Shown piece after piece: positions 1 through 13,241 of a stretch of 64,000 nt of DNA (position 1 is its first letter; each line of letters starts with the position of its first letter). The notes below the pieces were generated by a model, which did no database searches, was not told the DNA's origin, and worked only from the letters and a program-made list of their open reading frames with translations. Origin of the DNA: Ustulina deusta (lineage: Eukaryota; Ascomycota; Sordariomycetes; Xylariales; Xylariaceae); the NCBI GenBank assembly GCA_023159155.1, contig JAJNNX010000028.1:1-64000 (forward strand), written 5' to 3'. The translations under genes were made by a program, and so were the position numbers.

Positions 1-3000
1 ATATTTATTATATTAATAAAATCTATTTATTTAAAAAATATAATAAAATTTAATAATTAATTATTATAAAAAATTTTGTTTTAAAAAGCTCTAAGTAGTA
101 ATATTTTAAAGTTTATATTATTATTAAAAATTTATAGTTTTAAATTAAATAAGCTTGCTTAATTAATATTATTGTTTTAAAAAAATATTTTATAAGTTTT
201 TAAGTTATATTTTTTTATTACTACTAAATAATTTTTTTAGTTATATTATATAAAATATTTATTTTTATTTATATTAATTAGCTAAGCTTAAAAAAAGCTA
301 GAACAAATGTTTTATAAACTAGTAATTTTATATATTTAAAAGCTTATTTTTGTTTTAGTTCTATTATAAATAACTTGTTTTTTTTTAATAATTAATTTAA
401 AAAAATAATAATTTTACTAGTATAATAAATAAATATATAAACATAATTATAAAACTTAAAAAATAACTAGATTAATTTAGTACTTTTAAAATTATTAAAA
501 TCTTAATTTATAATTATTTAAATTTTAATAAAATTAATTTTAATTTTTATTTTAGTTTTTATAATTATTTTTAAGTAATTAATAATAAATATATTAAAAC
601 AAGATTTTTTAATATTTTTTTAATATCTAACTTAATATAAATAATAAATTATTTTTTTATAATAGGTTTAGTGCTATTTTTTAGTTTTAAAATAAATTAA
701 AATATTATTTGTATAAATATTTATAAACTTGTTTAAAATTTTTAAATTTATATATTAATAAAAGCTTGCTATTAAGCAGGTTTTATTTTTAAACTAAAAA
801 ATAAAACTTTTTATTAAAATATTTTTTTATAAGTTTAAAAAAAAATTAATATAATTTTATAATTAATAATAATTAATAAAAAGCTTTAATAATATTTAGT
901 TTAATAAATTAAATAATATTATAATAATTAAATATAGTATTACTAATATTTAAAGCTAATATAATTTAGTTTTTTAAATATATATTTTTTTATTAATAAT
1001 TAATTATAAATTTATATTTAATTAATTTAAATTTAAATATAAATAAAATAAAAATAATATTTAAGTTTATATTTTGTTTAATAAAATTTATAAATAATAG
1101 TTTGTTTATAAATTTTTTTTTAAATAAAATAAACTATATAAATATATAATATTAATAAAAATTAAAGGTATATTTTTTATTATTAGGTTTTAGTACTATA
1201 TTAAATTTTAGTTGTAATAATAATAAAGTTTTAGATTTTTTTTTTAAAAAGAACTTTTTTAAATATAATAGCTAAAAAAACAAAAAGCTTTATATTAACT
1301 TTATATATTAGAGGTTTTTTTTTTCAGAAATAAAATTAGTTTATTATTAAAAATTTTTTATAATATTATTTAATTAATTTAAGTTTATTTTTTTTATAAA
1401 ATATTAATTATTTTTAAGTTTTTTTTAAGTAGCTTAATATAATTATTTTTAATTATTATAAATTTAATTATAATAGATTTTTTTAAAGTTTTTTTAGCTA
1501 GTTGTTTTTATTTATTTTAATAGGAGTAATTTTAAAAGTTTTATATAATTTTTTTAATAATAGTTTGGTTTTTTTTTTTTTTTTAAATTATTATATAAAC
1601 TTTTTTTGTTTTAGGTTTAAAAGTTTTAGGTTTTTTTTTTGTTTTTTTAGTTTTAGTTATCTTTAAAATAATTGTTTTATTTTTAAAAAATTATTTTAAT
1701 ATTTAATAATATTTTTTTAATACTTAATTATATTAATTTGTATTTTTTTATATTTTTAGGTTTATATTTTATTATTTATAATTAAAAAGTTAACTATAAT
1801 TATTAGCAAAAATTAAACTAATAAAAATAAATTATTTAATTAGATTAATTATTATTTTTAAGTTTTTATTAAAATATTTTGTTTTATTAATTATTTAATA
1901 CTAATAATAATATTATAATTAAAATTAATAATTTAAAATATTTAGTTTTTAAATTATTAATTATTAATTTTTATAATATATATTAAATATTTATAAATTT
2001 TACTAACTATTTTGCTTTAGTAGTTATAAAGTTTTTAAAGTTTAGCTAGCCGAACTATTTTTATTTTTAATTATTATTTAATTTATTATATAAACTTGTA
2101 GCCAATTATTAAAAAAATATAAGCTTTAATATTATATAAAACTAAAATTTTTATTTTAATATTATTAATTTATAATTAAGTAAATATTTTAAAAATAATT
2201 AATTTGTTTTAATTATATATTTTAGCTAAAATAAAAATAAAAACTAATAAAAAGTTTCTATTAGTTCTATTTATTTTTTAAATTAAATAAACTACTAGAG
2301 TTGTTTTTATTAAGGCTTTTTTTTATTAATTAAATATTTAAAATTTTAAGCATTTAGTTAAAATAATTAATTAATATATACTTTTTTTTATTATAAATAA
2401 AGCAAGTTTTATTATTTTAATAAGCTTTTTTTTTTTTTTAATTAGTACTTATTTTAATTATTTTAAAATAAATATTTTAAAACTTTTAAAGTTAGCTAAA
2501 AATTAGTAAGCTAGTTTATTAAAAGTTTAATTATTTAAATTAAATTTTTATTTAATTAAATTAATAAGCTTAATTTATTAATAGTTTTTATAAACTTGCT
2601 TAATATTATATATTAATTTAATAATTTTATTAATAAATAATTTATAAAAAATATTTAAATTTATAAAAGTTTTATATAAGTTTTTTTTAAAGTTTATATA
2701 AAAATAGTCCTATAATTTATATTTTTATTATAATTTAGCTAATTAATATTTTTATTAGTTTTATATATATAAGTTTAAAATATTTTATAAATTATAACTA
2801 TTTAATTAAAGTTATAATAAATTATTAATAAAGTTTAGATTATTTTAATAATATTATTAAATAGTTTTGTTATTAAATAAAAATATATTTTTATTAATTT
2901 TTTAGTATATTTTTTTAATTAGTTTATAATATATTAAAATTAGCTATTTTTAGTTTAAAACATAGTAATATTTTTATTTAGCTTTTTTATTAGTTTATAA

Positions 3001-4909
3001 ACCTAATTATTAAATAAAGTTTTATTTTTTATAAACTTATTAAAATTAATTTTTTATATTTTAGCTTTTTTAATATAAATAAAGTTTAAAATATTAAAAA
3101 ATAAACTAATAAAATAAAAAATAAATAAAGCAGCAAAACTAGAAAATTTAAAATTAATATTTTTAAATATATTTTTTATTATTAAATTATAGTTATTTTT
3201 TAAAAGTACTAAAATAAACATATTAAAAAATTAATACTTTACTTTTTTTATTTATTAAAAAAGTTTTATTAAAACTAATATAAAGTTATAAGTTTATATA
3301 GCTATAATATTTAATGCTATATTTTTAAATATATTACTTATTTTAAATAGTTTTAGTTCTAGTTTAAATTTTGCTTTTTTAAGTTTTAATTTTTTAATTT
3401 TTTTAGATTTTTTTTTAAATATTAGTTTGTTTAAAACGTTTATAAAAAAATCTAGTGCTTAATTTTTTTTTTTTTTATTAAAAAAAAGATTTTAAAATTG
3501 TTTAATAATAAAAAGCTAGCTATATTTAAAAGCTAAAGTTATTTTAATTATTTAAAAACTAAAAATAAAATAAAAATATTTAAAGTTAAGTTTTTTATAA
3601 ATTATTAATTTTTAAGTAATATAAAAATTAAAAGTTTTATTAAGGTTATATTAAAGTTAGATTTATATTATAAAATATATAATTTTTTATATTAAATATA
3701 TAATTAAAAAAAAAAGTTTATTTATATTTTACTAACTATAACAAAATAAAAAATATATATTTATTAAATACTTATTAATAAATAATTAGTAAGCTTAAAG
3801 TAGTGTTATAATTAGTTAAATAAAGCTTTTATAACTAGTTTATTAATATTATAAACAAAAACTTTAAGCTAAAAAAAAAAATAAAATAAAATAAAATAAA
3901 AGTTTATAAAGTAAATAGATATAGATTTTATATATATAGCTGCAGAGTTAGGTTGGTCCGTACATAGACTTTTTATTTTATTGCTATATAGGTCTAGAGT
4001 TCTTGCAGGTCTTGCTAAGACTGTATTAACCGTTATATAATTACGAATAAAAATATATAAAAAATTTAATTTTTATAAGCTTAGTAATAAAGTTAGAACA
4101 GCTAATAAATAGCCTACTTTTTATTATAAACCTTATTTATAATAAAACATTAATTATTAAAACAATAATTAATTAAAGTTATAAATATATAGCTATAATA
4201 AGTAATTTTTTAGTTTAATGTTTATAATTATTATATATTTTTATTAGCTTAAAAAAATTAAAAAAAGTAGTAATAAAACAAAAAATTATAAGCAAAATAA
4301 TATATATTAAGTTTAATATTAATAAGTTTTAATAAAAAATATTAATATATATAGTTTTTTATTTAAAATATAATATTATTTTAAAAAAACTTTAAATAAA
4401 ATAATTAAAAATAACTTATATTACTTATAAATATATAATTAATATAAAATAAATTAAAAATTTTAAAATATAAAAAACTAGATTTATTTTATAAACTAAA
4501 AGCATTAAAAAAATATATAATATATATTAACTTAATAAAATAATCTTTGCTATAAAAATAAAAAAGCTATAATATATTAAAGTAGCTAATACTTTAATAT
4601 TTGCTATTATATTAGTAAATATTACAAAAGCTCTAGTATTAAAAAATCCAACTCTATTATTATCTTAATTATTAAAAAAATTAAAAAATTAAGCTTTATT
4701 GTTTAATAGAGCAGCAAAAAATAAGCTTTTTTTATACTATAAAAAAACTAATTATAAAATATTATTTTTATAAACCTTTAAAAAAACAAACCTTTAACTA
4801 TTATAAAAGCTTTTTTATAAAATATTATAAAATAAACTAGTAGTATTAAAAAAAATACTAATAGAGCTACTAAACAAAAACTATATTAAAACTAATAGTT
4901 TATTTATAA

Positions 4910-5290
4910 ATACTTTTGTTTTTTTTGCAAAAAAACCAGAAAAAAGGTTATATTTTTATATTAATTATAAAGCGCTTAATATTATAACCTAAGCAAATAA
5001 ATATATTTTTTTTTATTAAAAAAATACTAGCGAACTTTTTTAAAGCTTATTAGTTTATAAAACTTAATATCTAAGTAGTTTTTTATAAACTATATATTAA
5101 AAAAAGGGATAAATAAAAAATAGCTTTTTATACAAGGTTTGGCTTGTTCGAATGGTTAATAACTTTTTTTAAATTGTTTAGCACTCCTGCTACGTTCTAG
5201 CGCTATATAAACACTGCTTTACGCTTATACTTAAACATTTTTGCTTTTATATATATAAATAACGTTTTAATATAGTTAAACAGGTTAAAA
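4910..5290 (+). mobile_element. RIP-ruined Ty3/Gypsy reverse transcriptase
   Basis: Translating the plus strand through stop codons gives recognisable blocks of a Gypsy reverse transcriptase: a KPEKRLYFYINYKALNII block, corresponding to the KPDGGLRFCIDYRALN region of the family, then FYTRFGLFEWL, then STPATF*RYINTALR. The catalytic YIDD box reads YINN, so both aspartates are now asparagines (G to A). The stop after ATF sits where a glutamine is usual (CAG to TAG). Both changes are RIP-type. A one-base frame offset lies near 5,100. The copy cannot be active. The family assignment rests on motif order; no alignment was run. Confidence 0.85.
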
Positions 5291-6669
5291 AAGAACTATT
5301 TAAAAAAAATAAAATAAATCTTAAATATTTTATAAATTATAAGCTTATATTTTAATATTAATAAATATAAATTTAGAATAATTATAATAAAATATTTAAA
5401 ATTTATTATTAAAACTAAAATAAAAATATAAATAAATTTTAAAAAAATAAAAACTATTTATAAATAAAAAATTTCTAAATTGTTTAAAAATATAAAAAGC
5501 TTTTTAAGCTTTATAAACTTTTATAAATAATTTATACTAAAATATATTAATATTATAGCACTACTTATAATTTTAATTAAAAAAAAAACCTTATTTTACT
5601 AAAAAATATATATAAAATATTATTTTCGAGCAGCTTAAATTATTTTTTATATTAAAACTAGTTTTTGCTTAATTTAATTTAAATAAATTTATAGTACTAA
5701 AAACAAATTATTTTAAAGCAGCTTATAATAATTATTTATTTTAATATAATAAATATAAACTTTTTTATTTAATAATATATTTTTTATAAAAATTTTTATT
5801 TATAAAAAGCAATTATAAAATTTATAATAAAAAGTTTTTAGTAATTATAAGCTATATAAATATATAAAATAATAAGCTATAAAGTTTTAAAAAAATATTT
5901 TTAGTATTTTTAAACTATAAAAACTTAAAATATTTTATAACTTTAAAAAAACTTTCGGAAAAACAAATTAAATAAGCCAAGTTTTTAGCTAATTTTAGGT
6001 TTATGTTTATTTATAAAGCAGGAGTAAATAGTGCCTAGCTAAACGCCCTATTATAAAAGAAATAAAACTTGCTTTTAAAAATAAACAAACAACTTATTAA
6101 AAATAAATTTATGCTATTTTATTAAAAATAAATAGCTTTTAAGCTATATAGCAATATAAAAATAGATTTATTAAGGTCCTAAAAAGATAAACTACTTTTA
6201 GAACACTAGATCTTTATATATAAAGACTTTTAATAAGCTTAAAATATTATACTAGATTAAGTTTTTAGTTATTAGTTAATAATTAAAGCTATAAAAAATA
6301 ATAAATAAAAATTTTTATTAAATATAAAAATAAATAAAAAATTTTTAAATATTAATATTTTAGAATATAAAATCGGAACAAATAATATTTTATAATATTA
6401 AAGTTATATATAAATATTAAACTAAAAGCTATTTTAAACTAGCTTAATTTAGAATTATTATAATTTAATATTAATAAAATATTTAAAAAAAAATAAAACT
6501 ATAATAATTTTAGCTAAAAGTTATTTTTAACTAAATATATGCTAAATAATATATTATTTTATTAATAATTATAATATATATAGTAAAAAAACTGTTTAGA
6601 AATATAAAAAGCAAAGCTTTTTTAAGTTATTTTTAGTTCTAAAATAGTTCTAAAGCAAACTATTTACAG

Positions 6670-7480
6670 ATTTTATAACAGATTTTCTTATAATAAAAAA
6701 TAATAACTTATTTTTTATTATAGTAATTATTAATAAATTAAACAAAATAGTTATTATTAAAGCTATATAGTTAATAAATATAAAAACATATATTAAATAG
6801 TTTATATATTATTTTTAGTGCTTTTATAAATTCTTAAAAATAATTACTAGTAATAAAAAAACAAAATAAAAAACTTTTAGTAATACTTTTATAAACTAGT
6901 TAAAATAAAACAAAAATTAAGTACTATTTATTATTCTAAAACAAATAATACTATAAAAAAAGCCAACCAAAAAGTTCTAGCTTATTTTTATATATTTATT
7001 GCTTATATATAATTAGATTAAAAAATATTACTACTAGGCGTAATATTAATAATTAATAATAAAAACTTTTTTATAATAAAACTAAGCTTATTTTTTGCTT
7101 AATATAAATATTATATAAACTTAATCAAACTAATAATTTATTTGCTTATATTAGCTAAAAAGTTAAAAATATTAGCTAAAATATTTATTTAATAATTAAA
7201 AAACGCCTAAAAGTTTGCCTAAGTTATTATAGCTATAGTATAATAGTATATAAAAAAAACAGCTAATAATAAGCGTAGTCCTATAAACTGCTTTAAAAAA
7301 AAAGATTAGATATAATTAAACTTAAAAAATATTATTACGGACTAACTTTTCTAAAAACTAGCGTAGCTCTATTTTAAATATAAAATAACTAAAGTTATAA
7401 GCTCCTATATAATAAAACTAAATATTTTTTAAAAAAATATATAATTATTAATAATACTACTTAAAAATAATAAATTTTAA
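6670..7480 (+). mobile_element. RIP-ruined Ty3/Gypsy integrase
   Basis: Lies about 1.4 kb downstream of the reverse transcriptase on the same strand, the Ty3/Gypsy order (RT, RNase H, integrase). Read through stops, it begins DFITDFLIIKNNNLFFI, matching the DFITDLP...LFVV core of Gypsy integrases, and continues to a block of the form LKQIIL*KKPTKKF*, where the family has HPQTDGATERANQEV. Near 7,320-7,420 the motif LKNI...KLA*LYFKYKITKVIS matches the C-terminal integrase domain. A tail with DNFANTIALEQFEAKHRNAY at about 7,594-7,653 resembles the end of fungal Gypsy polyproteins. The many in-frame stops show it is dead. Confidence 0.85.
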
Positions 7481-7749
7481 ATAAAAAATATTTTATAAAC
7501 AAAAAATAAGCAAAAAAAAAGCTAAAGTAAGCTTATTTGCTATAAAATTAGAATTAAATAGGCCAGTTATTAGTAACCTATATAAAAACCTTTTGATAAT
7601 TTTGCTAATACTATAGCTCTAGAGCAGTTCGAGGCCAAGCATAGAAACGCTTATACGTACAAAGGCCCTACTGCTAAAAAAAAAAGCTAACAAAAACAAA
7701 CCAGCTAGTAAGCTAGTATAATTTGTGCTATAATTAGGATTTTTTTTTT

Positions 7750-9790
7750 TTTTTTTTTAATTTTATTACTAATATTATAAGTTATTATAGGCCAAAAATC
7801 AAAAATCAAACACGCAAAAAACTAAAAAAAAGCTTACCAAAAGCATTTATATTAATTTTTAGCTTAGTTATGTTATAAAACTAATACTAAATAGCTATAA
7901 AACTTAAAGTATTACTAGATTATTTTTTAATAAATATATAAATAAAAAAACTAAACTTATTAATAAACACTAAGCTACTAAAGCCTAAAAATAAATATTT
8001 TATATAAATATTTATTATATATTTAATAATGCCTAAATAATTATTAATAATTATAAAGCTATTAATAAGCCGTTCTATACTTAAAACGCAACACTTAATA
8101 GTTATTATATTATATTTAATAATTATAGTTATATGTTTAAAAACTATTAAATATATTTAATTGCTTATTTAATACTTATTAATAAATAAATAATTATAAT
8201 TAAATAAAAAAATAGCTAACATATTTAAAAAAGTTTTTTTTAATACTAAAAAAAGTTAGTAATTAACTTATATTTAATATATAAATTAAAAATAGCTTAC
8301 TAAATAACTAGTTTTTAAACTAGTAGTTTTTTATTTTTTAATGTTTATTATTATAAGTTAGCAAATATTAAATTATTTATAAATAAATAAAAAACGCTTA
8401 ATTATTAGTATTTTAATAATTATAAATATAAGTACTATTAAACAAGCATTTAAACATAATAACTATTTTAAATATATAAACTAATTATATATAAATAAAA
8501 AAATTAGCAAATATAAGCAGCAAAAAAACAATAAATAAATAGCTAATTTATAATACTATATAAATAACTAAAGTTTTTATTTAAGCTAGTATAACGTTTA
8601 TATTACTTATTAGTTTTTAAATAATAAATTAATAAAATATAAGTATATATTAAGCCTAAAAATAGCTAACTTTATATATTTATATAAAAGTAATAAAAAT
8701 ATTTTGTAAGTTAGCCGATATATTAAACTGTTTGTTAATAAACAAAAAACAAAAAAAAAGCAGTACTTTATTTATTTTAAAATATAAAAATACGCAAGCA
8801 TTAGATACGTTATAAATAAAAGTTATATATTTATTCCGGAGCAAAAATAATATATTTATAACTAATAAGCAATAAAAAAGCAAAAAAAAAAAAAAAAAAA
8901 AAACTAAGCTAACTACTAAACATATATAAGCTGCTTTATACTAAATAAATAATAAAAACAAATATATAACAAATATATTACTTTTTGTAACAAAGCAAAA
9001 AAAGAATATTTAATAAAAAAAAAAAAAAAGCTACTTACTAATTAATATTATTACTAAAAAAAAAAAAGAAAAAAAAAAAGAAAAAAGTTAAAAAGGCTAA
9101 AAAAAGTTTATATAAACTTAGCTAAAGCAGTAAGCAATAGTAATAAGTAGGTTAATACATACTAGTAATATATTAGCTAAGCAAGTATATATATTGCTTA
9201 AAAAATATATATATTACTTAAAAAAAACATATATTATTTAAAAAAAACATATTTTTTTACGCTTATTAGCTACTATTTATATACTATATACTACCTATTT
9301 TGTAGCCCCCGAGCTAAAAAAAGAAAAAGATAATATTACAAGCAAGGCTAGCTTTAAAAGCCTTACTAATTAATAAAAGTTCTGGACTTCCGCCGGAACT
9401 TATAGAACTCCTTACAGAAGTACGTTAAAAAAGTGCGTTAGAACTCCGCGTTAGTAGTACGTTAATAGCTATATAACTACAAAAACTCTACTTTCGCAAA
9501 GTTTTCTTTTTTTTTTTCTTTCTCTAAGTTAGTTAATAAACAGTATTTTCTGGCTATTCGGCTGAATCCTTTTACATTATAATAAAAAATTAAAAAAATA
9601 TTTATAAAAAGTCATAGATCTACTAGCGTTTAAATCAAACAAAACTATTAAATAATATTTATATTAAAAATAATATAAGTAAGCTATTCCAGGCTTATAA
9701 CTTATTAAAATAAGTAAATACATATATAAGTAAACAAAATGTCTTATATATTCAAAATAATCAAAAAAAAGAATTAAAGACCAAAAGTCC
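7750..9790. repeat. Unassigned AT-rich flank of the Gypsy relic
   Basis: AT-rich sequence with long A-tracts (for example near 8,880-8,901) and no legible reverse transcriptase or transposase motif. It may contain the 3' LTR of the Gypsy element plus another ruined repeat. Some C/G-bearing sequence survives around 9,300-9,480. No terminal repeats could be defined by eye. Confidence 0.5.
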
Positions 9791-10058
9791 GGGGGAATCT
9801 AGTAATACATATAGTCAGAGGATAGAGTATACCTAATCTCCACATTCCAACATAAAGGGTGGCGCCAAGAATTCAAATTCCGCCCAATATATAGTTATTC
9901 TTGAGTAGCCTTATCACGTTATTACATTCAAACATTGTATTTGGCAAAAGTGACCAATGTTTTAAGATTGAGACAAGATTGTCAAAAGGAATTCTAACTA
10001 CTTATTAACAAGATATGTTATCACATTGATGCTGTTTTATGAAGCTCGCCATCCCCCC

Positions 10059-10583
10059 CTATTCCTCCTCGGAAGTAGGATCCGGCGTAGTCTTGTTCGG
10101 TGAGGAACTCAGATCAACCGCGAAAAAAGAATTGAAATCTGGACTTCGGGTTTCGCCACCTGTTGATGAAGACGCAGCCGTACCATCCGGAATTATTTTG
10201 GCTCCCCGAACCTGCGTCATGGGGACGGCCTGGGCCGTCTGAATAGGGGTTGATGGGTGTGACAGTGGAACTTCCTCGAAATCCCCAGATAGATTCCGTC
10301 CAGGATGACTGGTTTTGGTTGCCGGTGCAGATTGCGGTTGGGTATTAGTACTGGTAGGAACCGAATGAACACCCTTGCAGCATCGATGAGAGGAGTTTCG
10401 CTCACCTAACTCGACGTCATCCCGCGGGGGCTGGTTGTGCTTATAGCGCCCCCAGGCGCACCATAATAGCATGAAAACAATGGCAAGAATGGTCAGAGTA
10501 CTGAGAATTATCGCAGCAACTGCGGTGGGCGACGTGTTGTCCTGAACACGCTGGGGGACTCCCTGAAAAGAACATGCGTCCAT
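10059..10583 (-). CDS. Small single-pass membrane protein, serine/proline-rich tail (orphan)
   Basis: Predicted 174-residue protein without recognised family. A short 22-residue N-terminus is followed by one hydrophobic segment (about residues 24-45, AIILSTLTILAIVFMLLW), then a basic stop-transfer stretch (WGRYK) and a long S/T/P-rich tail that looks disordered. The start is supported by a good context (CACTATGG) and by a TATTTAAAT element 113 bp upstream. A ttcttttcag acceptor-like string just inside the frame leaves open an extra 5' exon. The tail suggests a plasma-membrane or endomembrane protein with a cytoplasmic regulatory region; that is inference. It is the first gene after the RIP block. 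Confidence 0.5.
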   Translation of the reverse strand: MDACSFQGVPQRVQDNTSPTAVAAIILSTLTILAIVFMLLWCAWGRYKHNQPPRDDVELGERNSSHRCCKGVHSVPTSTNTQPQSAPATKTSHPGRNLSGDFEEVPLSHPSTPIQTAQAVPMTQVRGAKIIPDGTAASSSTGGETRSPDFNSFFAVDLSSSPNKTTPDPTSEEE

Positions 10584-10696
10584 AGTGATTGTGATGAGTT
10601 AACTAGTAGCCTGCAAAAGTCTTTCTCCGGAGTCGAATGGTTAGATACCGATCGTGGGATTCTTGAGATTAGGCGGTGATAACGTGTCCACTGTCC

Positions 10697-10705
10697 ATTT
10701 AAATA
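10697..10705 (-). promoter_or_regulatory. TATA-like element upstream of the 174-residue membrane protein
   Basis: TATTTAAAT on the minus strand, 113 bp before the start codon. The identical 9-mer lies 90 bp before the next small membrane-protein gene. Confidence 0.4.
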
Positions 10706-10852
10706 AGCCTCAAACCGAAGCTTGAGGCTCGTCAAACTCTCTTTGTGATCAGTCAACATAGAAATCAAAACTGTTGTTATCAAAGGACTCTTAGATTGAT
10801 CGTATTCGAAGTTATTGTACTGAATACAATGCCTTTGTAGGTGGGGTTTCAC

Positions 10853-12917
10853 AGCCTGCTATTCGTACCTACGTTGTCGAACTGTCGAAAGTGGTTGACT
10901 TCACTATCTACGTTTAAGAAAGTATGGTGGATTATCCCCCAGAGCTTGTATAAGATTCTTCTTCTTCACACCAGATTCGCCACCCTTCTCTTTCCATTTC
11001 CAACTCATAATTCTGCATTTATTACCTTTGGTACCTATCAGCACATCACTAAAACCCCCTTCAAACTGCCACTATGACCATTGTTATCCCTACTCAAACC
11101 AGAGTTTCGACAACTCTACCTAGTCTAGAGTACCTCCCTTTCCTGTTCCTAGTCCACACCGAAATTCTTTCTATCGACTACTCCTGCTTGACGACCTAGA
11201 TGCATACATCTCGTTTTTGAATAAACCCCTGGTCAGTTTTGGACTATGCAACCCTGATTTCGATTCGAGTCGTGCCTCTGACGCAATTCACCGTCTCCTT
11301 CAAAATCACTTCTCTCAAGGAATTCATCTAGTATTTTTTCTAACGACCAGATTCGACGTCGAAATCATCGGCCAAGGTGGAGTATACATGCCCAAATCGG
11401 ATTGGCCATCCATGTATTGGCGCCACCAGGACAAGGAAGTGAGGGATGGAGGGGTCAACTGGAAGGTGGAAATTCCGATTTGCATTCACGATTTCTGGTG
11501 GTCTATTCCCCGGAAAAACACAGTACTTCTAGTGGATGCCGCCTCTCTCGTCACAGATTCACAGCGGAGACCCCAAGCAGTTGAGATTTGCGCGCCCATG
11601 GAATAGACGACCACGGTATCATGCCAGACTCTTTTTCACAGTATGAGGAGTCTCACTAGATGTGGTGGGTCAGATTCGCTTCTTTGACAACATTACCTCG
11701 TTTGGAACATCTACCATACTTGATTCTTTCTTTGGGTTGCTTTAGTTCCTAACAACTCACTATCGGCAATATAGAAGCTTAGCACTTTACTGGGAAAGAA
11801 AGAAAAACCATGTATAATTTAGCAGAAACGGGACCTGATTTAAATGTCGAATTTAGTCGACGTGAGTTGGTGGAGTATTTTATTCCTAGATATTAATAAT
11901 TCCCGATCTACATCGGCATCTTTTTAAAGGAAAGAGACCCAAGGAGAGGGGAGCAAGAAAGGTGAAATGATAGTCAATTTTGGTATACGCTTTTTTATGG
12001 AAGGATGGCCATTGCTTCATTGCATATTTAAAGAAAAGGATTGGGGTAAGAAGCTTGCTTCCGAATTCCTCCAGAGCTTTGTCCAACATTGGGCCAGTTT
12101 ACCAAGGAAGCAGGTGTATTTCCACGTTGACCCTTTGACTTTGGAATTCTCAAATTATATAAGTCGCGCAACTGAACGGCTAGAAGCTGTCACCTACACG
12201 TGGAATTTAGGGAGTCAAAGTATTCTGCGAAATAGTGCGTTTTAAGGACTTAATAATTAGGACGACTTGGAGTTTTTTTTTTTTTTTTTTTGCATTTAAT
12301 ACTAGAATGAGGTCTTTAAAAGAAGAAATTTATTGTTTTATAGGGCTCAATAAGATACACATGTATTTTTTGCTATTGATTACGCAGCAAAGATCTAATG
12401 AATCATTTTTATTTTCGCTTAGACTTGTTAAAAAGATCACATTTGAGGAAACTTTATCATAAGTTGTCTTAATAATTAATAGAATTCGAAGTAGAGAAAA
12501 CAACATCTGAACAACTCTAGGTTGCATTCTAATTTTTCCTATATCTCTTAAGTCTGAACATCCTGTACAACTCTATCATTCGTGTAACAAGGGGATGTGA
12601 AAACATTCAATTTAATCGTAATATTTATTAGATGGTATGAAGGACTGTAACCTCTTGTATGCTAGGCAGAAACTCTAGGGCTTTATTTATTTATAGCTAA
12701 GCCTCCAAACGCCGCCTTCAGCTGTCTCGCTTCCTTCCACTCTTTTGGCCTCGTATGTCTTATCTTGACAAGGGAGGAGGTCAAAGACCTCTTTGGCATA
12801 AGGGTGTGGTTAACTAAGTATTACTGTTAAATAGCTCATTACATCAACATACTTGCCTTTCCAGCTTGAGATAAGTGAGGAACATTCCTAGCCTGCATCT
12901 CTATATCCCACCTACAC
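10853..12917. other. No confident gene
   Basis: About 2 kb of moderately AT-rich sequence. Several short open frames exist (for example a 129-codon plus-strand frame at 11,217-11,606), but none has a recognisable domain, splice support or a convincing start context. A T-tract of about 20 lies near 12,270-12,291. Confidence 0.4.
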
Positions 12918-13142
12918 CTAATTAGCACGCCATTTCCTCGGCATATGGAAACAAAGGAAGATGGCGGTCAGGATAATAGAAACACCCAAGAGGCCAAGGA
13001 AACCTCCCATGATACCGTTGATGGCGGCCTGACTGAGAATTCTCGTAGCCGTGGGGGTAGGAGTAGGCTCGGAAGTGGTAGATACGGGCGCACTTGCTAA
13101 GAGAGTCTTTTGAATCGTCTGCATCGTTGTTGGTGGTGCCAT
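12918..13142 (-). CDS. Small single-pass membrane protein (orphan)
   Basis: Predicted 74-residue protein, no known family. A T/P/S-rich N-terminal half (residues 1-35) precedes a glycine-containing hydrophobic helix (about residues 42-65, IMGGFLGLLGVSIILTAIFL) and a very short basic tail (CFHMPRKWRAN). This is the usual look of fungal single-span surface proteins. The start context is good (ATCATGGCA) and the same TATTTAAAT element as in the neighbouring gene lies 90 bp upstream. Topology, with the T/P-rich part outside, is inferred from the positive-inside rule. It could be the membrane-anchoring last part of a longer spliced gene. Confidence 0.45.
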   Translation of the reverse strand: MAPPTTMQTIQKTLLASAPVSTTSEPTPTPTATRILSQAAINGIMGGFLGLLGVSIILTAIFLCFHMPRKWRAN

Positions 13143-13232
13143 GATATTGTCTTAGCTTTATTGGATAGTATGGTACCTAGATAGGTTAGTATCTCTCAAG
13201 CTAATAATTTCAGTGCTCATGAGGGTGAAGGG

Positions 13233-13241
13233 ATTTAAATA
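13233..13241 (-). promoter_or_regulatory. TATA-like element upstream of the 74-residue membrane protein
   Basis: TATTTAAAT on the minus strand, 90 bp before the start codon; identical to the element upstream of the 174-residue gene. Confidence 0.4.

Larger units (their letters stand above)
1..9790. repeat. AT-rich RIP-degraded repeat block
   Basis: Almost pure A/T sequence with stops in every frame and no intact gene. The dinucleotides CA and TG are strongly depleted while CT, AG, AC and GT survive, the pattern left by RIP (CpA to TpA on either strand), a known Pezizomycotina defence acting on duplicated DNA. Slightly less AT-rich islands remain near 3,940-4,040, 5,130-5,230, 7,590-7,740 and 9,300-9,480. 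The central part is a Ty3/Gypsy element (separate entries). The parts 1-3,900 and 7,750-9,790 could not be assigned to a family. Composition switches to normal within about 100 bp of 9,790. The block could be subtelomeric, pericentromeric or a dispersed AT island; no telomere repeat is visible. Confidence 0.9.

Noticed and set aside
8680..8883. 67-codon open frame in the AT-rich block
   Set aside because: Low-complexity translation within RIP-degraded DNA; chance frame.
11217..11606. 129-codon plus-strand frame
   Set aside because: No domain, weak start context and no support from the other strand or splicing.
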